DNA of 64,000 nt from Actibacterium atlanticum. Its GTDB lineage: Bacteria; Pseudomonadota; Alphaproteobacteria; Rhodobacterales; Rhodobacteraceae. Below are positions 17,017 to 25,178 of the stretch, in pieces (positions within the stretch are counted from its first letter, which is position 1; every line of letters begins with the position of its first letter). The notes below the pieces were generated by a model. That model saw nothing but the letters and a program-made list of their open reading frames with translations. It did no database searches and was not told the origin of the DNA. The stretch is taken from contig NZ_AQQY01000005.1 in NCBI RefSeq assembly GCF_000671395.1, positions 211,794 to 275,793 of the forward strand. Reading direction: 5' to 3'. The translations under genes and the position numbers were made by a program.

Positions 17017-18214
17017 CGTAAGCCGCGATGGTGACGGTTACGTCCTGACAGAAATCAAAAGCAGTACGTCAGCCAAGACTGAACATACTTTCGACCTCGC
17101 CTTTCAGCGTGTGGTGCTTGAGGCCGCAGGGTTTCCGATCACACGCAGTGAAGTTGCGCATGTGAACAACAAGTATGTGAAAGAAGGTGAGATCGACCCT
17201 GGGCAACTGGTTAGCATCACCGATATCACGGACAAAGTTGAAGGCCAACTCGAAAAGACCAAGATAAGGATCGACCACGCCTTGGATGTTGCCGCCAGCG
17301 GGAGCATGTTTGATCCCGGGCCCGAGCGAGCCAAGCTGAAGTCCTACGACGAGTGGCTAACGATCCGAGAGAAGCTCGACCCGCCCCTTAAGGACAACAG
17401 CATTCACAGGCTGCCCTTTATGACCGCCGAAAAGGCCTACAAGCTCATCGAGACCGGGATCACGGAGATCGATCAGATCGAGGATGCGTCAATTCTTGGC
17501 AAGTCGACCAAGCGATACTTAAGCGCCCTTGCGCGGGGAGAGCGCTGTGTCGAAAAGGACAGGCTTAGCAGCTTTCTTAGCGAGATCGTCTATCCAGTCT
17601 ACTACTTTGATTACGAGACATCGCAGAGCCTGTTGCCGCCCTGGAATGGGACGCGACCTTATCAGCAAGTGCCGTTTCAGTATGCGCTTCACATTCAGCG
17701 AGAACCTCGCGGCGAGATCGAGCATCGCGAGTATCTGCACCGCGATCGAAGCAACCCGATGCCGGCCCTTTTGTCGCGACTGCGCGAAGATATCGGCGAT
17801 ACGGGCTCGGTCCTGGTTTGGTATGAGGGGTTCGAGAAAGCCCGCAACAAAGAGATGGCGGATACCTTCCCTGAATACGCTGCGTTCTTGAAGGATGTGA
17901 ACGCGCGCGTGATCGATCTTATGAAACCCTTTTCGGAAGGCATGATTACTGATCCGGCGTTTAGGGGCAGTGCGTCGATCAAGGCGGTGTTGCCGGTACT
18001 GGTACCGGAGGTCACATACTCTGATCTCGATATCCAGGAAGGCGGAAGCGCTTCGCGCCTTTGGAAAAACGTGACACTAACCGATCCGGACACCCCGGAG
18101 CGGGAGAAGGTCTATGCTGATCTTGTTGAATACTGCACACTCGATACCTGGGCGATGGTTGCCATTCACAAGGCACTTCGCAGAGCATTGACCGGAGATC
18201 TGCAAGAACACTGA
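17012..18214 (+). pseudogene. DUF2779 protein, N-terminally truncated
   Basis: The frame can be read from about 17012 (DIVSRDGDGYVLTEIKSSTS) to the stop at 18214, about 400 residues. DGDGYVLTEIKSS is the D...E-x-K motif of a PD-(D/E)XK nuclease-like domain, and YYFDYETSQSLLPPWNGTRPYQQVPFQYALHI with a late YCTLDTWAMVAIH is the DUF2779 exonuclease-like part. Full family members are considerably longer and carry an N-terminal half that is missing here; upstream sequence belongs to the cupin gene on the other strand. A GTG at 17111 could start a shortened product lacking the nuclease motif. No promoter is evident. Confidence 0.75.
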
Positions 18215-18306
18215 ACTCAACTCGCTTGATTGCGCGCCCAAAAGCTTAGCAATCATCCTCTCACTTGATTTGACCACTTCGCACTCGTTTCTATCCAACT
18301 GCGAAG

Positions 18307-19710
18307 TCAATAAAGGCCGACGGTCCGACCGACGGTGATGGGCTTGACCAGGCTCTCTGCGAGCAGGTAGCGGAGTGCATCCCCCGCGTGGTCCGGACAG
18401 TGAGGAGTGTCGTTCCAATCGTCCGGGTCGTTTTCATCCCGAACCGCATTCGGCAGGGTGGCGAGAAGCAGCTTGCAGCGCTCGTTAATGTAGAGATGCG
18501 GGCGGGCCGGGTTCTTCTCCGCCGCCGCCTGAAGCATCGAGTTGATATGGGCCCAACCTTCTGACCGGCGTCCCTTCCTGGGTTTCGAGATGTTCCAGAA
18601 GCCGCCGGTCGACCGCATCATCTCGATCACGCTCTCGCCTTGAAGCCCGCGAGCATCATCGACGACCGCATGGGGACGTTTCACGCCGTAGTCTGCGCAG
18701 ACGCTCGTAATACGCTCCGCGAGCCGGTCCGCCGTCCACTCCTTTGAGTTGTTCAGACTTTCCTCTCCGAAGATTGCATCATTTACCTCGGCCTCGATGA
18801 TGACGGACCCGCGAGGTAGAACGCTGCCATCGGTGAAGTTCATGTCGCGCTTGGCGAACGAACCCAACAGCCCAACTGATGGAGACGAGATGCCCCAGTC
18901 TATGGCGACCTTCACGATCCACCGATCTGGATCAATGGCGCCGACCTCTGCACGGGCGATGTGAATCTCCGGATCGAAGCTTGGGAACATCAAGCCCTGG
19001 CCCTGCGTCCAGTCTCCAAAAAGCCATTGAGCTAACCGGACTGGATCGCCGTGACACGCCTCCCGGAGCTTCCGAATGTAGGCTTGCTGGTCAATGAATG
19101 GATTGTCTGCTGGCCCGGAGAAGACCGTGACCCATTCCTCGCCGCCTTTCTCGTCGCCTTCGTGCTGGATTGTGTACGGGACCTAGCTCCGCCGATCCCG
19201 GACGTGCCGCTCGAAGATGCGAGCATGGAGAGGTCCGCCGGGGTTTCCCAGATACACGACTCGAGTGGGAACCCCTTGTGGGGCGCGGAGGTTTGAACGC
19301 AGAATGCGAAGGAGGCGCTCCGACTGGTAAGCGGTGACCTCATCGACGATCAGGAGCGTGACATTCTTGCCCTGAACCTTCGCAAAATAGTCGCTCTCCC
19401 GCTCAAGAGCGAGAAGGGTGATCTTTGCGCCATTCGCGAGCCGCATAATCTTGTCGGAGCGGTTGTAGGTGAACGAGCCGCCGAAGAGCTGGTTCGCCAT
19501 GCCCAGAAGTTCGTCCTCGAAGTCCGCGAGCGCCTTATAGGTCCGGCGGACGATTAAGACCGAGGCGGCGGAGCCGTAGCGTTCGACATGCTGGAAGGAG
19601 ATCGCCGTACCGGCAGTCGTCTTGCCGCCACCCCGCGCGCCCAAGAGAGCGAGGTTCATCGTCTCTGGGATTTCTAGGGTTGAGGCTTGAAATGCGCTAA
19701 GTCGCTCCAT
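18307..19710 (-). pseudogene. Phage terminase large subunit with an in-frame amber codon
   Basis: Two open frames (18307-18993 and 19183-19710) are in the same phase, and the sequence between them translates well (QHEGDEKGGEEWVTVFSG, then LAQWLFGDWTQGQG). The only break is TAG at 19183-19185, where a tryptophan (TGG) would fit. The upstream half is the ATPase: LLGARGGGKTTAG is Walker A and VTLLIVDEVTAY is Walker B. The downstream half is the nuclease domain (VAIDWGISSPSVGLLG, VVDDARGLQGESV, then HAGDALRYLL). An intact protein would cut and pump DNA into phage heads. Unless the amber is suppressed, this copy cannot act. Confidence 0.85.
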
Positions 19711-20149
19711 CTTCGACCTCCGCGATCCGCTTCAGGTATGCTTGGCGATCCGCAGGTGAGGGTAGCTGGATCACCTGTTGGCGATTGTCGTTGTTGACGA
19801 TGGTCAGGTGGGACGGGATCTTCTGGTCACCTATCTCGTAGCCGCGCCGCGACTTCAGGAGAAAGATCGCGGCGACCGTGCTATCCTTTCGGTCTGGGTC
19901 GAGGGCGCGCTCCTTCAGAGCGCTCACCAGTTGATCCTCCATAGCAGAGTAGCCGCGCTCCAGTGCTTCTACGACTTCCGGCTGGCGCCGTCGGATGTCG
20001 TAGAACGTGCGACTCCCGATCCGCAGCGTCTTGGCGATTGATGTCATGGACATCCCGCCAGCCGCCATCTCTTCGATCATTTGGAGGCCCTTCTTGCCGA
20101 TGCGGCGAGTGTGGCCGCCTTCGTTCTTTATGACTGCCGGTTCGCTCAT
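19697..20149 (-). CDS. Terminase small subunit-like DNA-binding protein
   Basis: 150 residues. An N-terminal HTH of the terminase-small type is seen (GLQMIEEMAAGGMSMTSIAKTLRIGSRTFYDIRRRQPEVVEAL), followed by a helical oligomerisation part (AMEDQLVSALKERALDPDRKDSTVAAIFLLKSRRGYEIGD) and a polar tail. It would recognise the packaging site and recruit the large subunit. It overlaps the large-subunit start by 14 bases, the usual arrangement, and is itself undamaged. Confidence 0.8.
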   Translation of the reverse strand: MSEPAVIKNEGGHTRRIGKKGLQMIEEMAAGGMSMTSIAKTLRIGSRTFYDIRRRQPEVVEALERGYSAMEDQLVSALKERALDPDRKDSTVAAIFLLKSRRGYEIGDQKIPSHLTIVNNDNRQQVIQLPSPADRQAYLKRIAEVEDGAT

Positions 20150-20600
20150 TCCTTCAGAGCCTCCTTGAGGTCGGGGTGCTTTGAACCGGCGCTAAACTTC
20201 GTAGTGGGCGGTCCAAACCGGTCGGCGAAGGCTGGCGACATGTCGTCGTCTCCTATCTGGTGGTTCAGGCAGCAAATGCCCCCATACATTCATAGGCCGC
20301 CCAGACCGTTGCGCTGCTAACTGCAGCGACAGGTTAGATTTCCATGTAAGGCACCAAGTTGGATCAGGAAGATATTGATTACATACGTTTATTTTAGTAT
20401 CGTAAAAGTTATATCCACCTATATATCCCCCTTTGAATTTCTACCGCCTTTTAGGTGGCGGATCAAGCGAATTGGGCGGGAAATCGAGCCGAAAGGCGTC
20501 GCAATGCGACACCCTCCAAGCCATGAAAGTAAAGGCTAGCGACACCCTTGCGACACCCCAACGGGGAAACTCTCTCTGTGTAATTCTCCAGCCGTCATAC
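20150..20600. other. AT-richer gap between the terminase and helicase genes
   Basis: 451 bases without a supported gene. The middle (about 20330-20440) is notably AT-rich compared with its surroundings. It contains a near-copy of the sequence that lies just ahead of the integrase gene (20413-20432) and the left part of a cluster of GTCGCA repeats. A control region or replication origin of the element is likely; plus-strand open frames here are antisense or too short. Confidence 0.5.
20413..20432 (+). repeat. Imperfect 20-bp direct repeat, copy 1 (candidate att or shared control site)
   Basis: ATCCACCTATATATCCCCCT; 18 of 20 bases match the copy just upstream of the integrase at 24771-24790. 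If these were attachment sites, the element would span 20.4-24.8 kb and leave the terminase genes outside. A shared promoter or operator is an equally good reading. Confidence 0.35.
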
Positions 20601-20700
20601 TCATCTTTTCAAACTTTTCTGGATAGGGTGTCGCAGGTGTCGCATTGGCTTGTTTCCTTGGGCTTTGGCCTGTCGCATGACCCGTCGCAGGGGTGTCGCA
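20498..20700. repeat. Cluster of nine GTCGC(A) repeats, iteron-like
   Basis: Copies begin near 20498, 20505, 20539, 20549, 20626, 20635, 20671, 20683 and 20691. The five right-hand copies and the first read GTCGCA on the plus strand, and the other three are inverted (GCGACA); several share the longer form GGGTGTCGCA. Five copies lie inside the 3' end of the helicase gene. Closely spaced short repeats beside a replication gene are typical of iterons where an initiator binds, but this has not been shown here. Confidence 0.5.
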
Positions 20701-21974
20701 AGGGCTTCACACCGGGATTTCATCGCGAACTTCGCACCACGTTCCTCGAAGCCCAGTTTCCGCAGTTCGGCGATCATAGTGTCGTGGGCCACCGGAAGGC
20801 GATCCCCGCGCCGGTCGGACCACTCCCGGAACTCCCGGTAGAGGTTGTTATTCGCGGTCCATGCGTCGCCCTTGGTTTCGCTGGTATTGATCAGCATCTC
20901 TTCGGCGAACCGGGCGACAGGTCCCATCATGTCGTCCGCTTGCCCATCTCGAGCCGCCTGACCGCTCTCCGGCTGTTCGAGCCTCGCTCCGGCGAGCATC
21001 TTCCGAGCACCTTCGAGCGCCCAGTGAAGGATCGCCGGAAGCTCCGCGTCGAGCTTCTCCTTCAACTTGGGGTCCTCCTTTCCCAAGAAGCTCTTGGGCA
21101 TGGGAAGGACGATCATCCGGGACATGATCACTGGCTTCCGGAGCTTCATCGTCTCGTTGGAGAGGACCGTGATCCGTCCGGGGAGCTTCTCGGTCGGCAG
21201 GGGCGGCTTATACTTCCGCTTGACCTCGACGATGTCCTCGCCGGTGATCTGAAGGAGCCGGTTGACGATAGTCGAAACGTCCGCCCGGTCGATCCGCGTC
21301 TCGGACATGATCAGGATCTTCTTGCCATGTGCGCCCTCGAAGGGAAACGCGCCCTCCATCCCCTCCAGTTCCAGCGCCGCGACATTCGCCGACCCGTTGA
21401 GACGTGTCATCACATGGGCAATCGTCCCCTTTCCGCTCCGGGTCTTCCCGACGAGGTTCACGAACCGTTGCTGGCTGGTGTCGTCCAAGAGGTTGTATCC
21501 GATCCAGAGCTGAAGGAACTCGATCAGGTCCGGCGTGCCATCCCACACGCTGTCGAGGAACTTCAACCACTCGACTGCGTCGCCGATATCGGGATCGAAA
21601 TCGAAGGGCATCGCGTGGCGGTTCCGGAATTCGGGCGAATGCGGCTCCAGCTTCCTGGAGGCGATGTCGAGGACGCCGTTCCGGAAGGCGATCTTCCCCG
21701 GGACCGGCTCGAACGCCTCTGGCATCTCGACCGCCGTCTCCATCGCGTGGATGATCTCCGCGAACTTGGCTTTCTTAGGCGTCTCCCCCATCAACTGGAC
21801 GGCGAACCGGTTCACGAATTGCTTGAAGCTGATCGATCCGAGGCGGGTCTTTTTCCAATGGTCCCCGGTGTGCATCAGCCAATCCTCGTCGAAGACGACG
21901 AGCGGCGCGGTCTCCGCGATCATCTGACCGACGGCGACGGGATCCTTCATGTTTTCGGTGCGAGCGTGTGCCAT
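20601..21974 (-). CDS. Phage/satellite SF3 helicase (D5/P4 primase C-terminal, DUF5906 type)
   Basis: 457 residues. Walker A is FVNLVGKTRSGKGTIAHV (about 170), Walker B is KKILIMSETR, and sensor-type residues follow (RITVLSNETMKLRKPVIMSRMIVLPMP). The N-terminal part (FDEDWLMHTGDHWKKTRLGSI, then IAFRNGVLDI) is the D5-N region. Such proteins unwind DNA at the element's own origin. It lies four bases downstream of the broken primase gene and would normally act with it. The last 30 residues are coded by the repeat cluster, which gives an odd RHLRHP-rich tail. Confidence 0.85.
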   Translation of the reverse strand: MAHARTENMKDPVAVGQMIAETAPLVVFDEDWLMHTGDHWKKTRLGSISFKQFVNRFAVQLMGETPKKAKFAEIIHAMETAVEMPEAFEPVPGKIAFRNGVLDIASRKLEPHSPEFRNRHAMPFDFDPDIGDAVEWLKFLDSVWDGTPDLIEFLQLWIGYNLLDDTSQQRFVNLVGKTRSGKGTIAHVMTRLNGSANVAALELEGMEGAFPFEGAHGKKILIMSETRIDRADVSTIVNRLLQITGEDIVEVKRKYKPPLPTEKLPGRITVLSNETMKLRKPVIMSRMIVLPMPKSFLGKEDPKLKEKLDAELPAILHWALEGARKMLAGARLEQPESGQAARDGQADDMMGPVARFAEEMLINTSETKGDAWTANNNLYREFREWSDRRGDRLPVAHDTMIAELRKLGFEERGAKFAMKSRCEALATPLRRVMRQAKAQGNKPMRHLRHPIQKSLKR

Positions 21975-21977
21975 GGT

Positions 21978-22960
21978 TCAGCCCTCCACCGCTTTGAAGC
22001 CGTTCTTGGCGAGCCATTTTCCGATTTGTCGTTCGATCTCGCCCTCCGGGTCCCGTCTGGGCTTCCCGGCGCTGTCGACGTAGGCATAGTCCGAGATCGG
22101 CCATCGCGGATTGAGAAGGCAGGAGGCGACCATGTCCTCCATCTCGTCCGGGATCGTATCCATCCCGCCCAGAACCCCGCCGATGAACGCGAACATCCAC
22201 TCCGACCGGCTGCCGTAGCCGCTACAGTCGGTCAGGAGCTTCAGAGGCATCCAGAACTGTCCGGACTGCCTCTTCGTCCCAGACATCGTGATCGATGGAC
22301 AGGTTGACAGGGACGATCCCCTTCAGCCCAACCGAGGCGGACGCCTCCGACATTTCGTCGGGGTCGATGCGCTGGTCCCAGTCTTCGAGGAAGACGCGCG
22401 CGCCGCCCCTTTCGTTCGGGCTTCCGGTTCACGAACCCCGGCAGTCGGAAAACGTGGTCCACGCTCTGGGTACTGTCCACGACGCCCAACTCTCCGACGA
22501 CCTCGCGCATCTCTTCGGTGAACGCTTCGCTCTGACCCTTGGCTCGCGGGACGTCGGTCATCGGTTCAGGATAGAGCCAGACGAACTGCATCCCGCCGCC
22601 AGTGATCCAGCCCAAGGTGGGCGGGAGGTAGTCCACGACCGGCGCCCTCGCGGCGATCCAGTCGGTCACATTGTCGACGTCGATGGCGAGACCCCGAACG
22701 GCAATAACGTCGATTTCTCTGGGCTTGGCGAGCTTCCCATGGCGGACGCTCGGTCCGGACATGACCCACTCGTGAGGCGAGCGGTCGTGATCGTTTAGGA
22801 CGAATTAGACACAGCAGCCGCGCCCATTCCAATAGATCGCGTCGCGGATCGCGTCGTCGATGCCGTCATATTGCCGGGTCCAAAAGACGCCATCTTGGCT
22901 TCGAAAGGAGAGGGTCGGGCGGGTGATGCCCAAACGGTTGAGGAAGTCTTTCGTCTGCAA
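21978..22960 (-). pseudogene. Primase-type replication gene with one stop and two frameshifts
   Basis: Coding sequence continues over the whole span but in pieces. A TTG start at 22960 (QTKDFLNRLGITRPTLSFRS, then IYWNGRGCCV) is broken by TAA at 22805-22807. The same frame resumes (FVLNDHDRSPHEWVMSGPSV) through DVIAVRGLAIDVDN, TGGGMQFVWLY and HVFRLPGFVNRKPERKG. One extra base in the GC-run near 22400 shifts it to VFLEDWDQRIDPDEMSEAS. A second shift near 22230-22260 leads to DCSGYGSRSEWMFAFIGGVL, ending at 21978. The order matches primase-polymerase-like proteins of small phage elements. Sequencing errors in GC-runs could explain some of the damage. Confidence 0.7.
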
Positions 22961-22963
22961 TCG

Positions 22964-23149
22964 TCATGCCCCCGCGTTCTCGCGAAGGTCGCGAAGGTGT
23001 TCGTCGAGTTCGCCTTCGGGCCAATAAAGCTTCCCGCCCAACTTCAGCGGCTTGGGCAGTCGTCCAGCGTTGAGGTCTTCGTAGATCGCAGAGCGCGAGC
23101 GGTTTCCCAGCTTCTCGCGAACTTCAGCGAGGGTCAGATACCTGTTCAT
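22964..23149 (-). CDS. AlpA-type small HTH protein
   Basis: 61 residues with a MerR/AlpA-like winged helix: YLTLAEVREKLGNRSRSAIYEDLNAGRLPKPLKLGGKLYWPEGELDEHL. AlpA proteins activate integrase or excision genes of cryptic prophages and P4-like elements. It overlaps the neighbouring HTH gene upstream by four bases and the primase start downstream, forming one tight operon. The protein appears intact. Confidence 0.85.
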   Translation of the reverse strand: MNRYLTLAEVREKLGNRSRSAIYEDLNAGRLPKPLKLGGKLYWPEGELDEHLRDLRENAGA

Positions 23150-23421
23150 GCCGTGCCCTCCCGAAGCCAGAGGTCGAGGCCAACGCGAGGATAGAGAACC
23201 AGCCGACCACGCTTCACGTATTCGGGACCAAGCCCCTCATATCGCCACGCTTCAAGTTGTTTCTTGCTGATGCCAAGGTATTCCGACGCCTTCGAGGTGT
23301 TGAGCCACATCGGCACGACGACTCTGGCGTGGTCGAGAGCCTCGCTGACGCGCTCGTCGACCCTCTCGCGGATCAAGTCTTCAATGTTGTCTGGGACATC
23401 GCCCATCACGTCATACTCCAA
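23146..23421 (-). CDS. Excisionase-like HTH protein
   Basis: 91 residues. The C-terminal half, WLNTSKASEYLGISKKQLEAWRYEGLGPEYVKRGRLVLYPRVGLDLWL, is an excisionase/MerR-type helix-turn-helix; the N-terminal half is a charged helix (NIEDLIRERVDERVSEALDHAR). It is the first gene of the small replication operon, likely controlling excision or transcription of the element. It stands divergently spaced by 165 bases from the end of the integrase gene. Confidence 0.8.
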   Translation of the reverse strand: MEYDVMGDVPDNIEDLIRERVDERVSEALDHARVVVPMWLNTSKASEYLGISKKQLEAWRYEGLGPEYVKRGRLVLYPRVGLDLWLREGTA

Positions 23422-23586
23422 CTGTCTAGTCAGGTTATGACGCTGCTCCCCCTCGCGGGACGGGAGCTAACCCCCATGTGACGAGCCTTGGGAGCGCCGT
23501 ATCGCTTGTTTTTCCTATCAGGTGCGATCAGATGGCGCAAGGAAAAAATACATCAAACATCAATGGTTTACATCTGCCGAAATTGA

Positions 23587-24768
23587 TCATTTACAACTGC
23601 CGGAAACATGGTTGGCCCAGCGTTCGGCCAGCTCCCGCCGCTGATCGAGATAGTCGGTCCGCCGATAAGCCCGCACTACGTTGCTGTCGGTCAAATGAGC
23701 CAGCATCGCCTCCGCGACTTCATGCGGGGCGTCGGTCGCTTCTGCCAGCCACGTCCGCAACGACGTCCTAAACCCATGCGGGCGAGCCTGCAGCTCCCGC
23801 CGCTTCATAAGCTGTGAGAGCGTCATGTCGCTGATCACGCCCTTGCGGGAGTTGGCGAAGAGGAAGCCATTTCGGGCGAAGGGGCGGGCGGCGTCGATCA
23901 CGTGCAGAGCTTCGCTCGACAGGGGAACACGGAAGTCTTCAGTCGCGCCCTTGCGTCCCTTCATAGCCTCGCCGGGGATCGTCCAGACATCCCCATCGAT
24001 CTGATCGAGATGCAGGGTCCTCAAAGGAGCGGAGCGAGCGCCGGTCAAGATCAACAGCCGCAAGGCAAGATGCGACGGGGTCTGTTCCGACAAGCTGGCA
24101 TAAAAGTCCGGCACGTCTTGCCATGGCATCGCAGGGATGTGCTTCGCAACATGGCGGGACTTGCCCAGTAACGCCTTTGCCTTCTCGGTCGCTTGCAAGT
24201 CGACGTCCAGGCCCAGTGCCGCCGCGTGGCGAAGAACGATTGAGAGCCGGTTCAGCGCCTTGCGCGCCGTTTCGGCTTTCGTGTGCCAAAGCGGAGCGAG
24301 TGTGTCGCGAATGTCGCGTTGGTCGAGGTCGGTCACCGGAACCTTCCCCAGCTTCGGCAGGACGTGGTTTTCGAGCGGCGACATCCAGCGGCCCGCCTTC
24401 CCATCGCCCTTCAACTCCGCCATGCGGGCTTCGAATGCGTCTTGGGTGATCACCGAGAGCGAGATGTCCTCCCTCCGCGCCGCCTTCGCTTCCTTCTCGC
24501 GTTCCTTCACCGGATCACGTCCGGACTTGGCGACGGCGCGCCAGCGGTCCCCGGCTTCACGTGCATGGGCCAAGCTTACATCGGGATACCCGCCCAAGCC
24601 CATCTCGCGTCTTCGGCCATGGACGGTCGTTCGCAGCACCCACTGAGCGCCCCCGTCCTCGCGCTTCACGAGCCACAGACCAGCTCCGTCACAATGCTTG
24701 CCGACCGGGGCGGTCTTCACGAATGTTGCCGAAAGTCGATTGCGCGCACGCATGTGCACCATGCTCAT
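23587..24768 (-). CDS. Tyrosine recombinase / integrase (P4 type, DUF4102)
   Basis: 393 residues. The N-terminal arm-binding domain (CDGAGLWLVKREDGGAQWVLRTTVHGRRREMGLGGYPDVSLAHAREAG) and SAM-like core domain are followed by the catalytic part. Arg is in LTGARSAPLRTLHLDQI, H-x-x-R in ARPHGFRTSLRTWLAE, His in AMLAHLTDSNVV, and the nucleophilic Tyr in YRRTDYLDQR. It would insert and excise the element. It appears intact, in contrast to the terminase and primase. Its ribosome site AGGTGG lies within a sequence repeated at 20413-20432. Confidence 0.93.
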   Translation of the reverse strand: MSMVHMRARNRLSATFVKTAPVGKHCDGAGLWLVKREDGGAQWVLRTTVHGRRREMGLGGYPDVSLAHAREAGDRWRAVAKSGRDPVKEREKEAKAARREDISLSVITQDAFEARMAELKGDGKAGRWMSPLENHVLPKLGKVPVTDLDQRDIRDTLAPLWHTKAETARKALNRLSIVLRHAAALGLDVDLQATEKAKALLGKSRHVAKHIPAMPWQDVPDFYASLSEQTPSHLALRLLILTGARSAPLRTLHLDQIDGDVWTIPGEAMKGRKGATEDFRVPLSSEALHVIDAARPFARNGFLFANSRKGVISDMTLSQLMKRRELQARPHGFRTSLRTWLAEATDAPHEVAEAMLAHLTDSNVVRAYRRTDYLDQRRELAERWANHVSGSCK

Positions 24769-24770
24769 GC

Positions 24771-24790
24771 ATCCACCTTTTTATCCCCCT
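24771..24790 (+). repeat. Imperfect 20-bp direct repeat, copy 2
   Basis: ATCCACCTTTTTATCCCCCT, two bases before the integrase start codon on the opposite strand. It includes the integrase ribosome site, so part of the conservation may be due to that. P4-type integrases usually have their att site on this side of the gene. Confidence 0.35.
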
Positions 24791-25166
24791 AGAGGTAGCG
24801 GATAGATCCGTACAGTTCAAGACAGGCTGAGACAATTAGTGTATTAATATCAGATGTGTAGATGGCGCTTCCGGACACCGGCGGACAGGGAAGAACAACA
24901 AAAATATGCTGCCCCCCAGGCACCATCGTTTCCCCACCACCACCGTTGGGAGCGGTGAGTTCAATATCTCTCACAAGATCTTGTCTAGCCTCCTTGGGGT
25001 AAACAACGACCTTGTCAATCAAGGACGGGATTGACGAGCGAACTTCCAGTCTACCAAGTCGACCGTTTGGAGGCGCTGACTGGCTGATCACACTGAGGTG
25101 CCCGTAGATTTGTAGACGCTTTGCTTGGTAATTCTGGAAGCAAAGGACGAGGCACATGTTCGGCAA
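24789..25166 (-). CDS. Doubtful open frame of 125 codons
   Basis: The frame starts with TTG at 25166, twelve bases after the regulator stop, and ends where the 20-bp repeat begins. It matches no family I know. The stretch RLEVRSSIPSLIDKVVVYP looks protein-like, but base composition is lower in GC than its neighbours and no ribosome site is seen. It may be a fragment of a gene damaged when the element inserted, or not a gene at all. Apart from this frame, 24769-25178 is empty. Confidence 0.25.
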   Translation of the reverse strand: MPNMCLVLCFQNYQAKRLQIYGHLSVISQSAPPNGRLGRLEVRSSIPSLIDKVVVYPKEARQDLVRDIELTAPNGGGGETMVPGGQHIFVVLPCPPVSGSAIYTSDINTLIVSACLELYGSIRYL

Positions 25167-25178
25167 AGCATGTTCCGC

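Noticed and set aside
19032..19343. 103-codon minus-strand frame bridging the two terminase parts
   Set aside because: It is out of phase with both terminase parts, while the in-phase translation across the amber gives good terminase sequence.
20433..22307. 624-codon plus-strand open frame antisense to the helicase and primase genes
   Set aside because: It is a by-product of GC-rich codon use in the minus-strand genes; the opposite strand has Walker motifs and family sequence, and this frame has no recognisable domain.
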